64,000 bases of DNA, taken from Nissolia schottii. Lineage: Eukaryota; Streptophyta; Magnoliopsida; Fabales; Fabaceae. Numbering within the stretch: position 1 is the first letter of the stretch; the number at the start of each line of letters is the position of its first letter. The stretch is taken from positions 150,188 through 214,187 of the forward strand of contig QANU01020707.1 in NCBI GenBank assembly GCA_003254905.1. Reading direction: 5' to 3'. The notes beneath the pieces were generated by a model that saw only the letters and a list, made by a program, of their open reading frames with translations, was not told where the DNA came from and ran no database searches. Shown here one piece after another: positions 12,290 to 22,849 of this stretch. A program made the position numbers and the translations under genes.

Positions 12290-13400
12290 TAGCGGTGAAC
12301 ACGGGTCGGGTCGGGTAGGACCCGCCCGTGTCACTAATCCGACCCAACAAACGGCGGGCGGGTCGGGTCGGATAAAAATTGCAATTTTTTATGGGTACCC
12401 GCCAGACCCGCAACCCGCCCAGGTCGGGTAGGTTTGGACGGGTCGGCCGGTGACCCGCCCTCTTTTTTTTTATGGGCTAGCTTGTTGTCACACCCCCTTT
12501 TTTCTAGTCACAAAACCTTACACTCTTGAAACCCATTTCTTGAAGACAAAAACTTGGTCTCAGCCCAATAAGTTACCATTATCAGGAACTCATTCAGTCC
12601 TCATTTTTTATGCTAGAGACTTGGGCTTGGCTCATTAGGTTAGTGATCTTGACCCAAGTTCAAGAGATTCTATTAAAATGCAAATTATAATAAACCCTAA
12701 TAAATTTAATTGATTCAGTTCAAAATTAGGGTTAAATTAGGGAAAATAAAACCAAACCTAATCGGAGAGTGGAGACACGGTGGCGGCCTGGCGGAGGTCC
12801 GAGGGACACTGTGGGCGGTGGCGATGCGGCTGGCAGCGGGAGACGAAGGCGAAGGCGAGGTGGAGGCGAGGTGAAAGGGAGGGGGCGGAGACGAGGTGGA
12901 GGTGAGGTAGAGGCGAGGTGGAGGGGAGGGGCGGAGATGAAGGGTTGGTGGCAGCGGGAGACGAAGGTGAGGTGGAGACGAGGTGGAGGGGAGGGGGCTG
13001 AGACGAAGGCGAGGTGGCAGCGGGAGACGAAGGCGAAGGCGAAGGCGAGGTGGAGGCGAGGGGGCGGAGACGAAGGGTTGGTGGCAGCGGGAGACGAAGA
13101 CGAAGGGTTGGTGGCCGACGGCGTGGTCGGCGGTGGCAGACTCGCAGCACAGGTGGGGGTCGCGGGTGGGGACGCAGGAGATGGGAATGGGGTCGCGGGT
13201 GGGGAGTGGGGACGAAGGAGAAGGAGACGAAGCTGCAAANGGTCACGGGTCGGGTCAGGTTTAAAAAATCTGAATCCGAGACTCGACCCGTCTAACTACG
13301 CGGATTTGGCGGGTCTCACCCGCCGACCCGCCAAATTCGACCCGAGCAGGTCGGATTGGGTAGGATCTGGCGGGTTGGGTTAAACCCATGTTTACCCCTA
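12290..13400. mobile_element. Non-autonomous hAT element, copy 1
   Basis: Terminal inverted repeats are TAGCGGTGAACACGGG at the left and, read inward from the right, TAGGGGTAAACATGGG. A perfect 8-bp target duplication CTAGGGAT lies at 12282-12289 and 13401-13408; 8 bp is the hAT signature. Sub-terminal regions are packed with CGGGTCGGG / CGACCCG words. The interior (12830-13130) is a GC-rich minisatellite of GGCGAGGTGGAG-type units. Long open frames in this interior are a by-product of the repeats. An N lies at 13240. No transposase. Confidence 0.9.
12830..13130 (+). repeat. GC-rich minisatellite in hAT copy 1
   Basis: Degenerate tandem units built from GGTGGAGGCGAG and GCAGCGGGAGACGAAG; the phrase AGGGTTGGTGGC occurs three times. 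The copy at 24796 lacks this expansion. Confidence 0.8.
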
Positions 13401-13404
13401 CTAG

Positions 13405-13702
13405 GGATCATCATAGTTTTGTTTTTTTTATTTTTTGTTCTTAGATGTTGGTTCTTTGAGTAGAGGTTGACATGAGAGATTGTGGGATGAAAATGAGAGG
13501 GAAGAAGAAGGGCTTGAAGGAGAAAAGGAGAGGAAGAAAGGAAAAAAAAATGAGAAAAAAGAAGATTAATTTAATTAATAAAATAATATTTGGGTAAAAA
13601 AATTATGAAAAGGGTTTATTTGCACCGACACCTTTTAAAAAATTAGGGAGTAAAGTTCACATAACTCGTTGTTCAAAGGGGGTAAAATGGTTTTTACTCT
13701 TT
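13405..13702 (-). repeat. Right inverted arm of the Mutator-like element
   Basis: Reverse complement of 9998-10280, ending at the 9-mer CTAATTTTC. The hAT copy inserted at its inner edge. Confidence 0.75.
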
Positions 13703-13711
13703 CTAATTTTC

Positions 13712-14268
13712 TAATGGTTAATGATATATCTTATTAAATTTTCTATTAAAAATCTTCTTACCTGTTAAATGAAATAAAAAATAGATATCTTAAGAACTTA
13801 AAACATAGTTAGTAGCACTTACCATAACATAATTAGTATAATTATGGAGAAATTTTTTGTTATTATGGAGCATATGTCTTGCTGGATATTTTAACTTTTA
13901 AGTACTGGATTTTCATAAGATGGAAATTTTTTTATCCACTTTGTGAGTAAGTCAACAACACTATTCGTCGATCGAAGAATTAGAGCACCATGAACATCCC
14001 AATGGCGACGCAGCACGACCTGAATAGCACGCAACACCCCTAAGGAAATAGACATCAACCTGAATAACAAGCAAAGCCTCCTAACAATCTGTCTCCAGCA
14101 ACAATTTCCAAAACCCCATATTTCAAGCAAATTCCAAACCAATCTTAATCACAAGAATTTCCAGAACCAAAATATCATAATTATCCACATTAGCTAAGTA
14201 TCTCATAACCCACCCCCATCAGATGTACAAAGCACACCATCATAAAACTATTCAGGAAAGCGTAAGAA
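13712..14268. other. AT-rich spacer, nothing recognised
   Basis: No gene, RNA or repeat boundary. Minus-strand open stretches here have no recognisable domain. Confidence 0.5.
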
Positions 14269-14700
14269 TGTAACGACCTTCAGCTTTAGGGTCGTCGCTA
14301 TAACAATGTGAGGATCATTGTAGTGATGTAGGTCAGTAGATGCCAAATCCCACATCGACAAGAGTAATGAGGAATGGGGTGCTTGTTCCCCTATAAATAG
14401 AACTACTCTTAAAGTGTTTTGACTTGCTAATTCACTCAAGAACTCTCTAAGATTTTGCTTTTAGTGTGAATTTTCTCCTTGCTTTAGTATTTTATTTGTG
14501 AAGAAGCAGTGCCTCACATAGTGTAAGTCCTTTCTCCTTAGGGTGGATTTAGGGGTAGTGGGCTCGACAACATCGTTGTAGCAATGACACGATCGCCACA
14601 ACAATGTAGGTCGTCATAGTGGTCCCGGCCCGCTATAGCCAAGGTTAGCAAGATCGAGATCCTAGGTAAGATCGGAAGGAGGATTCAAAAACGTAAAATG
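14269..14700 (+). repeat. LTR-like promoter repeat related to 10701-12189
   Basis: Starts TGTAACGACC, holds CCCACATCGACAAG, a TATAAATA box (14392-14399), TTCACTCAAGA and GAAGCAGTGCCTC in the same order as the minus strand of the repeat ending at 12189. This suggests a second, shorter family member in the opposite orientation. Its 3' limit is unclear. Confidence 0.5.
14392..14399 (+). promoter_or_regulatory. TATA box TATAAATA
   Basis: Classic plant TATA sequence in CCCTATAAATAG context, about 120 bp into the repeat starting at 14269 and conserved in layout with its relative at 12117. Confidence 0.55.
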
Positions 14701-14749
14701 TGGGTTTGTAACTCAAATCATAGATCCTACCAAATTATATAACCTGCGC

Positions 14750-15000
14750 ATTCATATAATTATATATACAAAAGAATCCATAAGTCATACCTTCATTATC
14801 AAATCCACATAATTATAGTAAATCCATAAGGCATGCCTACATTATAAAATCCACGTAACCAAAATAAATCCAGACAAGTCACAACCTACATTGTCAAATC
14901 ACAACCTAGAGTTATAAATTATAATTCATAATATCAAAAGTCACAAAGTCTTGAAAAATAACAACACAACCATAGAAAATCCATAAGTCCTAAAATCAAA
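14750..15000. repeat. Dispersed AATCCATAAG / AAATCCA words
   Basis: AATCCATAAGTCAT, AATCCACATAA, AATCCATAAGGCAT, AATCCACGTAA, AATCCAGACAAG and AATCCATAAGTCC recur every 30-60 bp next to the 3' end of the hAT transposase. Sub-terminal words of this kind often bind the transposase in hAT elements; that is an inference here. Confidence 0.55.
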
Positions 15001-15043
15001 AGCTGCCAATTTTTGGAACCACATTAAAAATTGAAAGAAAAAT

Positions 15044-17529
15044 TTAAAACAAATCTTGAAGCCCATGATCATCATATTCTTCATCTCTTATATGATTTCC
15101 TCCATCTTCATTAGCATTTCCTTGCATAAATCGATCAAACTCATCATCATCATCATCAAGAGTAGGAATTTTCAAAATATCCACGAGGTCTCTGCTACCT
15201 TTTCCTTGGACCAAGTTGACATCATTTGGATTATCTATGCCATCTAAATCTTTTATCACATCATCATCATCATCCACAATCCACTCCTCATCATAATTTA
15301 AATTATCAAGATTGCAATCAATGTCAACAGACTTTTTTATTTTGCTTCTTTTTGCCCAATTTTGAATTAGTCATTACAAATACAACATCATTCATTGTCT
15401 TTTGTTTCAAACTATTTCTCCTCTTTGTGTGGATCTAAATAAATGGAAAAACAATCAAAACATGACAATTGATAACTAATTGTAATAATGAAATGCAAAT
15501 CATATCATATTGTATATATAAAATTTACCATCTCAAAGGCACTCCAGTTACACTCACATCCAGATGAACTACATGTCAAGCTCAATACACAGATTGCGAA
15601 TCTTTGAAGCTTCAGATGCTCATCACTATAAGAATCCCACCACTGTGTTGGAGTTTTGGTTTTAATCGCATCCTTGACTACTTGCCTATCAAAACACTTT
15701 GATTGACTCTTAAAATCTTCAAGTTGTGCCACAATCTTGGTTATTTCGTCTGGGTCTACCACAATCTTTTCCATGCAATCATATAGTCCACTCTTGAGTG
15801 GCCAATCAATTTTAAACTCAGGACTATAATGAATTTGTGGGTTCAAGTAATAGCCTATAGCATGCAATGACTTAAGAAGTTGCTTATCCCACCTTATGTC
15901 AATGATCTCCCATAAAGGCATATAACTATAAAATTGTAAAAAGAAATGATTAACTACTAAATAAAATTAGAATATTCTAAATTAGACTAAACTTGATTAT
16001 GTATTAATAATAAATAACAACTTACCTCGCTTCATTTCTTTCAAATGCAGTTTTAATTTTTTCTTTTACTTAATCAATTTCCTTGTAAATGCAGTCCATG
16101 GTTGGCTTCTCATTTGAATCCACCAAACAAAGCACATGAAGAAGAGGATAAGCACACCTCAATAATGTCTTTCCAAAGTTTATTTATCTTGTCTTCACAA
16201 CACGTCTCCGATCCCTTGTCTTTGAGCACTTGCTGGATTCCCATTCTTTAGAAGTGAACATCCTTATCAATGCTCTCATTTTCTCATTGAGGCAACCCAA
16301 AGTAAGGTAAGATGTGGCAAAATGAGTCATGCCAGGTCTCACCAAATCTTTTTCATAAGTGTGTTGTTGCAATAATGAGATGAGAGATGTCTTTGCATAG
16401 ATATAAGTGATAATTTTTCTTCCCTTGTAAATTGTGTTTTTATGAAGTGACAACTTCTTCTCAAAATCTTCCGACATTAGATCAATGAATGGGCAGCACA
16501 CGGCGTCCAATAAAGCCTCTTCCTCTTTCCAACAACAAATTTCTTGCAGCTTTGAAATTAGTTGCATTGCCTGTGACAACATGTACCACATTCTCTTCAC
16601 CAACCTCCTCAATGTCATCTATCATCTTAAAAACCTTTTCAGTTATTTTGGTAATATGTGATGCATCAATAGACTTCAAAAAAATAGTCCCCTTAGTGTT
16701 GTTCACTAAAAAACTCTATTTTTCGCCTTCTCTTGCTCGTCCAACCATCTGTCGTAATAGTGCATCCATTTTTCTTCCAGTATGCTCTATGTTCCACAAA
16801 CGAACTAGTGATCTCATCAACCTTCTTCTTCAAGTACTTTACTCGTAATTGATAGTAAGAAGGTGGCTTGAATCCTAATGCATGTCGTGCAACCTTTTCA
16901 AACATCCTAGTATATTCTTCGCTATTTGCCACATTGAAGGCTATGACATTATTATAGATAAAAGAAGCGATTTCTTGACATGCTTCCTCCCTCGAACTCT
17001 TCTTAAAGATGTTGTTGATAGTGGATTGAGTGCTAACACCCTTTTTCTTAAAAATATTTGTAGGTGTCTCAATTTCTTTCCCTATCCTTTTCTCACGAAC
17101 ACCAATTGAAGAATCATCATCGACATCATTATTGTCGATTACTCTTCCTTCTTCAACAATTCTTGTTTTCTTGAGAAGATTTGTTTGCAAACCAACCACA
17201 ATATACCACATTTGTTTCTTTACCTCATCAGGAACACTTACACAAACTCCAACATCCTTTTGTGCTCCAGCCAAGTGATGCTTCAATCTATACACTCCCC
17301 CTGTTATCACCTGCAGATAGTGTTTGCATTTTATTTTCCTATGATCTCCATCAATAGACTCTCCATGTTCTCAAGCCACATCAATTCTATTTCTAGGAGC
17401 ATTCTTGGGAAGTTTCTTTTTAGTTCTACTTCCAATCTCCAACGTTCTTGTAGGAGTAACACTCCTACTTTTTGATTGAGAAGAAGGTCCATTATTACCT
17501 CCACCACTAGCTGTTTCACTTGATGACAT
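15044..17529 (-). pseudogene. hAT transposase (BED, DUF659, hATC), broken
   Basis: Start is probably ATG 17529 (MSSSETASGG). The BED zinc finger region reads KIKCKHY..GGVYRLKHHLAG (near 17330-17260): the second cysteine position is Y, and an upstream in-frame TGA near 17371 probably replaces Trp. DUF659 follows (GCTITTDGWTSKRR near 16760; NVVHVVTGNATNFKAA near 16580). After a probable intron (about 16024-15931) come MPLWEIID, TQWWDSY and SSGCECNWSAFEMV (hATC dimerisation, 15921-15530). Another intron (about 15529-15437) precedes an acidic tail with two poly-Asp runs ending GLQDLF. Several frameshifts and lost residues make it non-functional. Intact relatives cut and paste DNA with an RNase H-like fold. 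Confidence 0.85.
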
Positions 17530-17700
17530 TTTTTCTAAAAGTACTACCAAATGGATAATACTACCCAATTATACTTGTATAGATATCCTGCAATAACAAT
17601 GTCATAGAAAAGATAATGGAAATAGATAACTAAAGGGGATATGTGCATAATGAAAACACCTTAATAATGAAAACAGTAAATCTAAAAAGGATATGTGCAT

Positions 17701-18235
17701 GTAAATGCTGAAATTGAGCAAATTACTTTAAGATATATGGTGAAGTAGTAAGCTCATAGGTGATAAGATATGGAGAAGTCATTAAGATTGTAAAATTTAA
17801 TAAGCTAAACCGAATATCATTAACTATTTGATCATAAACTTAAAATTCTCATGACAAACAACATAAAGAGTACTGGCACTGCATTGACAGATAGCAATTC
17901 CTTCTCGTGGTGACAATTTTAGGTGAAGTCTGCCATAGGTTTTCAATTTTTTTTAATTAAATCTTGATATTGCCATTACTAATGACGATTTCAAGAGTTT
18001 GCACCCATATAATTGTAAATTCTGAACCCATAATCTTGTATTATTTCTTATTAGGATCCGATGATAATTTTTCTGTAAGTTGCTGTTTAACAGCCCCTCA
18101 GCTCAAGGTTTTATATTGTACTATATTTCTGTTTTTTGTTACATTAATAAATTAATGTATCAAAGTATAAATAAAGTGATAGTTATTATAGAACATATAA
18201 AGTAGAGTTAATACTCATTTTATTTTCAGAAGTTG
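17701..18235. other. AT-rich spacer, nothing recognised
   Basis: No gene, RNA or clear repeat; possibly 5' flank of the hAT element. Confidence 0.4.
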
Positions 18236-18660
18236 CTAGCCTAAGTCACATTGGATCTTGAAATTTTAAAAAATTAACCTTTTAGTCCATGATATTGTAA
18301 GTTGTAGATTAAGTTAATCATTTAGTTACTATTTCATCATGTTTTTGTTGATTTGTCATATAAAGTGAGATTGTAACAATAACTAAAAGTGCAAATGTTA
18401 TTGTGGTCTCAGTTGGAGCTAAAAATGTGGTTGTAATAATACTTCAGACAATAAATTTTAGTTATTACCACAACATTATTTATAATCACATATGTCATAA
18501 CCTCATTTACAATTTCACAGCCTCAATTGATGTAACAAATCATCAAAAACATGACTAAATAGTATTGATGATGATCTGAAAGATTAATTTAATTTTTTTT
18601 AACAAAGATTAAAAAGTTAACTTTTAGATTTCAAGAATTAAAGTGACTTTGACTTGTAAC
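18236..18660. mobile_element. Inverted-repeat MITE (about 425 bp)
   Basis: The two halves are imperfect inverted copies. The left half holds AAGTCACATTGGATCTTGAAAT and CATGTTTTTGTTGATTTGTCA. The reverse complement of the right half holds AAGTCACTTTAATTCTTGAAAT and CATGTTTTTGATGATTTGT. The arms are about 150-200 bp with a short loop, so a transcript would fold into a long hairpin. Exact ends and target duplication are unclear. Confidence 0.6.
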
Positions 18661-19290
18661 TTTAATGATAAAAATGAACATTAACTTTGTCAAGTAAATA
18701 ATCATTAGGAAACTAAAAACACATCTCAGTTAAACAAAATGAACAAAAGAAAAATGAAAAATATTTCCTTGAATCATGCTATTGTCCTCATTGGAAAAAC
18801 CAGTATCATGTTGTCATCAAAACAAATTTTAAAAAATTTGTCAAGCACAAAATATCCCAAGCAACCATCCATTCCCCACGACATTAGTTATTGCTGGCAA
18901 GCATCAATCTCTTTCCACTCCCATCATGAGTTGAAACTTGAGACAGAGAGTGATCAGAAAACAATTACCAATTGTGGAGGTGACAACGAACAAAACTTAA
19001 GGATTTTATATTTTGTAGAAAAAAACCCAAGAATTCCTTTATACATATTCCTTTATAAATATTTTTTTTTGGTTGTTTGAAGATAGAGATTATATAAAAT
19101 CTCAACTAAGACAAATGTAACACAACTTAAAATTAGAAACATTGGAGTATGAATTCGTGCAACATAGATGAAAAAATTTATGACTTAAATTTTTTTTATT
19201 ACACAATTTAAATATAGAGTATATTGATTTAGTAAAACAGTCCCGCTACATGTACACCACAATATGATACACTATACATACACTCGTACT
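18661..19290. other. Spacer, nothing recognised
   Basis: One open stretch of 113 codons (18739-19080) has no recognisable domain and biased AT-rich composition. I do not call it a gene. Confidence 0.45.
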
Positions 19291-19299
19291 CATATAGGG

Positions 19300-19573
19300 T
19301 GGACCCCATAAAATAACCACCCAGCATCAACATATTCCCACTCTCACTGACGCACGTGTCACTACACGCAAAACTCAAACGTTTGCGTTTCCCACTTTCT
19401 TTTGAGAAAAATAGGATTGCAAACCGTTCGTTTTCTCATTTCATCACTTCTGCAATTCATCCTTCACTTTTCTCTCTTCACTCTCGTCACTCTCATCTCT
19501 CGTTGATCTTCATCGTGCACTCTGCACAAGATTTACTAAACGTAACGAACAACACACATCAAAACAAACACTG
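19300..19573 (+). promoter_or_regulatory. Promoter and 5' non-coding exon candidate
   Basis: CCATAAAATAAC near 19308 is TATA-like; a CACGTG G-box is at 19353-19358. A CT-rich leader follows, ending at a strong donor CTG|GTGAGT at 19572/19573. It sits directly upstream of the multi-exon remnant, so it may be that gene's non-coding first exon. Confidence 0.45.
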
Positions 19574-19761
19574 GTGAGTACTCGAAATGAGTTCATTCTT
19601 TAATTTCTGTACTTTTTAGATTAGGGTTCATTCATCGATTGCTATTCGTCTATCTTTCTTCAAGTTTTATTCGAATGTATGTGATTTAAGAATGATTTTT
19701 GTTTTTCAAGAATGTTAGTGACTCATTTGTGTATAAAATTTTTGCACGAATATGTATAATA

Positions 19762-20491
19762 TTTGTGCATTATGGATACTAAAGTTTGTGCACTTGGTGT
19801 ATGAGTTGCGTGCATCCTACGTTTGGACTATTCTGACTTCTTATCTCTAAAGTTTGTACATCTTTGTGTATTATGTTTGTGGAGTATTTGGCAAAGTTTG
19901 TGCACCCTGTTGTGAAATTTTTATGCATAAGTTTGCCATTTAAATCGGTTGGTACAATGTTTGTGCACTTTTACTTGTATAGTTAATGCAATCTTTTTTA
20001 TTAAAATCTAAAGTTTGTGCATACCATCAGATAAAGTTTGTGCACTTTTATTTGTAATATTTGTGCATCATTTTGGCTAAAAGCTCTTGCTGTAAAATGT
20101 TTATGCTTATTCTGTCCACGTGCGTGTGTAATGTTTGTGCATCATGAATGTAAAGTTTATGTGTCTGTCGTGTAATGTTTGTGTATAATGGCTTTTATGG
20201 CTTTTATGATTATAATGGCTTTTTGTGGTTTGTGCATCTGTCGTGTAATGTTTGTGCATCTTTCATATAATGTTTGTGCACTCTTGCTTGTATAGTTTGT
20301 CACTCTTTTTTTATTAAAAGCTTTTGAATTAAATTGTTGTTTAGATAAAGATTGTGCATCTATTTAGATAATGTTTATGCATCTCGAGAGTAAAGTTTGT
20401 GCATTCTATCCTATAATGTTTGTGCACTCCTATTTGTTGAATTAAATGGTTGCTGCAGGATTTGTGCATGTGTTTATTTAATATTTGTGCA
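19762..20491 (+). repeat. TTTGTGCA word array, intron 1
   Basis: Fifteen exact TTTGTGCA copies, mostly as AAAGTTTGTGCA or AATGTTTGTGCA, plus one-mismatch forms, in about 730 bp between the donor at 19573 and acceptor at 20526. Spacing is irregular (about 20-80 bp) and spacers are unrelated, so it is not a tandem satellite. All copies are on the + strand. Confidence 0.95.
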
Positions 20492-21548
20492 TCATTCTAA
20501 TTTGTGATGATTGTTCATTGTTGTAGACATAGCTCCTCCATGATCAGACAAAGGGAAGCCTATTGCTAAAGACACCGGCAAAAAGGCTTCACACAAGCCA
20601 GCACCAGTGTCATCTTTGCCATTAATAGACAGCCCCTGCGACAACAACGAAAGCAGAAAGTTAATGCACAACTAAAATTTATCCATCTATTCCCTTTAAG
20701 TGTGTGAACTGTCTTGACAACAGACATTGTTTTAATTTATGCAGTGTAAAATTGAGACACGTTGCTCGACTAAGCAATTGGCAAAGGTCTGCACAGGATT
20801 GACCTGCGATCAGCAGGAAGATGTTGTGTCAATAGGTTTTTTTCCCATTGCTAGAAAAAGAGTGTGGTCAAGTAGACCACCCTTTAATGCTAGCATTGGC
20901 CGACTTATATGACCTTAACGATCATTTTCTTAACACTCTATCCGGGAGGGTGGATGTTAAGAGAGAGCTAATTGGCATTGTGTTGGGGCTGCCATATTCA
21001 GGTAAAGTATGTGCACAAACATTGTGAATTTTTTTCTTATCTGAATATTTTATTTTTAAAAAAAATATACTGATGATGACCGTGTTTCCATTCTATTAGT
21101 GCAGGGGACCGATTCACCACGGTCAAGCCTAAACATGTTGCGGTACTTGCCCCTTACAAGAAGAAGACCATCGTCCAACTTGTCTCGATGGTGAAGGAGA
21201 ACCCTGTCGGGTCGACTTTTTGGCGAGCATTTTTAATGTCTGCATTAAAATGCTTTTTGTATCCGAACACTTGTCCGATATCAAGTCCAGCATACCTAGT
21301 GGCAATCATGGATGTCGATTTACAACTGGAGTCGGTACATCCACAAGTACATCATCGACGAGATCCGGCAATACAGGACAAACAAACTCAAGACTATCAA
21401 TGGCTGCTTGTATGTCTTGAAGGTATCATGTGTGTTCCTACCTTCAATAACTTGTGATCTATTTTTGTTGTTGAATTAATATTTGCATTTATAATGATAA
21501 TGTTTGTTCACGGATATGTACAATGTTTTTGCATTATAGATATTAAAG

Positions 21549-21662
21549 TTTGTGCACTCTGTATATTCTGACCAATTCTAATATAACTTAGCTACAATAT
21601 GTATAAAGTTTGTACACTATATCATATAAAGTTTGTGCATGGGTGACTGTAAAGTTTGTGCA
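21549..21662 (+). repeat. TTTGTGCA word array, intron between 21422 and 21719
   Basis: Three exact AAAGTTTGTGCA copies, with degenerate copies just before (GTTTGTTCA, GTTTTTGCA) and between (GTTTGTACA). Confidence 0.9.
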
Positions 21663-22341
21663 TCAGAGTCTATGTCACTTAAATTTTATTCTATGATATA
21701 TGTCACTAACACAAGAAGGTCATGTACTTTCTAAAGGATAAGTTCGGCCCATTTGATCTACTTAGGGATCCACACCCACTGTGGATCAAGTATTGGACTT
21801 ACGATCGAATGAAGGAGATGCTAAGGCATGAGAGCTCGATCTCAATGATGACCACATTTATATCTGATTCTTTGTTGTATTTCTTTGTCATACACTATTT
21901 TTATTTTGCTTCATCGGACTAAATTACTAACAGTGCGGTTGTTTACTGAGATGTTAAGGGATGGTGAAATTGTTCACCGCAGGCCAAAAAAGGTAAGGGC
22001 CCAGCCAAAAGAGACATTGGAGCTAGCTGACAAAAAAGAAAGCGGCAAGAGGAGTTGTGTGAAGAAGGTCTACAAGCAAAGGAAGGTCAGCAAGGAGATC
22101 ATCGTGGCACCTGCACACGATCCCCCCACTCCAAATGACGTGGATGATGCCATAATCAACGAAGATGTTGATTGTGGCATATTGCAACTAACATAGCACG
22201 GAGAACCGGTTACAGAGGAAGTAGCCACATTGCAACCTGAGGCACCGGTTGCAAAGGAGAACATCACTGTTGCCATGTTGTCCACTCCCACCGATGTTGT
22301 GCACACCAATTAGAGGCAAGTATTTGAAAATGTCCATAAAG

Positions 22342-22619
22342 TTTGTGCATGTCTATTCATGAAGTTTTTGCAATAATAATGCTCAGTTTGTGCATACTTG
22401 TTCATAAAGTTTGTGCATCATGCAATAAAAAGTACTTGCACCCAGTCTTTGCAACAAAATTTGCTAAAGTTTGTGCATCCTGTTATTTAAAGTTTGTGCA
22501 TTTGTGTCCATAAAGTTTGTGCATTATAACACTTAGTTTGTGCATCCCTACTTATATGCTGAGTGACTACTAAGTAGAACTATAATGTTTGTGCATTATT
22601 TTGTATAAAGTCTGTGCAT
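22342..22619 (+). repeat. TTTGTGCA word array, intron between about 22315 and 22650
   Basis: Eight exact copies in about 255 bp plus GTCTGTGCA at the end. Same orientation as the other two arrays; none in the neighbouring exons. Confidence 0.95.
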
Positions 22620-22849
22620 TTTCTAATAGAATATATTTTTCATTTGCAGTCCACAAGATGATGGCAAAGAGGACAACATTGCTAGTGAGCAATCACTGGA
22701 CAATGTTGTACAGGGGGTGGTGATGGACATCTTGGGAGAGGGTGCTGAAGAAATTGTCCCCTTGTCATTCTCCCTAAGGTCATTGGCCCCAACACAAAGA
22801 GATGCACTAACCATTACACCGCCCTTGCCGACATTCATGTGAGTACTGT

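Larger units (their letters stand above)
9998..13702. mobile_element. Mutator-like element with long inverted arms
   Basis: The left arm (9998 to about 10280) and the reverse complement of the right arm (about 13405-13702) align over their length. Both read ATTTATCCCCC / ATTTTACCCCC, then GAATTATGTG / GAGTTATGTG, AAAAGGTGT, TATTATTTATT-like, a long CT tract, and CTCTCATGTCA. Flanking 9-mers are CTAATTTTT (9989-9997) and CTAATTTTC (13703-13711), one mismatch. Long TIRs with a 9-bp duplication are Mutator hallmarks. No transposase is visible inside, so it is non-autonomous. It hosts a later hAT insertion. Confidence 0.75.
14750..17700 (-). mobile_element. hAT transposon, degenerate (autonomous type)
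   Basis: Contains a transposase-type reading region (15044-17529) plus 3' non-coding sequence with the repeated word AATCCATAAG (14750-15000). Terminal inverted repeats and an 8-bp duplication could not be placed, so both limits are approximate. Whether it could have mobilised the two short hAT copies in the window is unknown; I saw no matching ends. Confidence 0.7.
20527..22840 (+). pseudogene. Decayed multi-exon gene, N-terminal region as in Ulp1-associated plant transposon proteins
   Basis: Exons follow from splice signals and frame: about 20527-20674, 20745-21001, 21105-21422, 21719-about 21860, about 21935-22315, 22650-22839. Readable peptides include RCSTKQLAKVCTGLT, LPYSGDRFTTVKPKHVAV, LYPNTCPISSPAYLVAIMDVD, RTNKLKTINGCLYVLK and KDKFGPFDLLRDPHP, then a Lys-rich tail. 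The pattern (CS..L...C..LT..Q, a GLP block, a VMDVD block) resembles proteins that precede a C48 (Ulp1-like) protease in plant Mutator-derived genes. No protease catalytic part is present; the sequence stops at a donor ATG|GTGAGT near 22840. Breaks: TGA near 20543, an extra T in a 7-T run near 20837, a frameshift near 21325, a stop near 22195. The family call is by recollection of pattern, not a search. Confidence 0.55.

Noticed and set aside
12732..13383. Several long open frames on both strands (up to 204 codons, Arg/Gly/Pro-rich)
   Set aside because: Produced by the GC-rich minisatellite in a non-autonomous hAT element; overlapping open frames on both strands with repetitive peptides are composition artefacts.
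19762..20491. CRISPR-like array
   Set aside because: The repeated word is only about 8-12 bp with irregular spacing in a plant intron; no CRISPR architecture.
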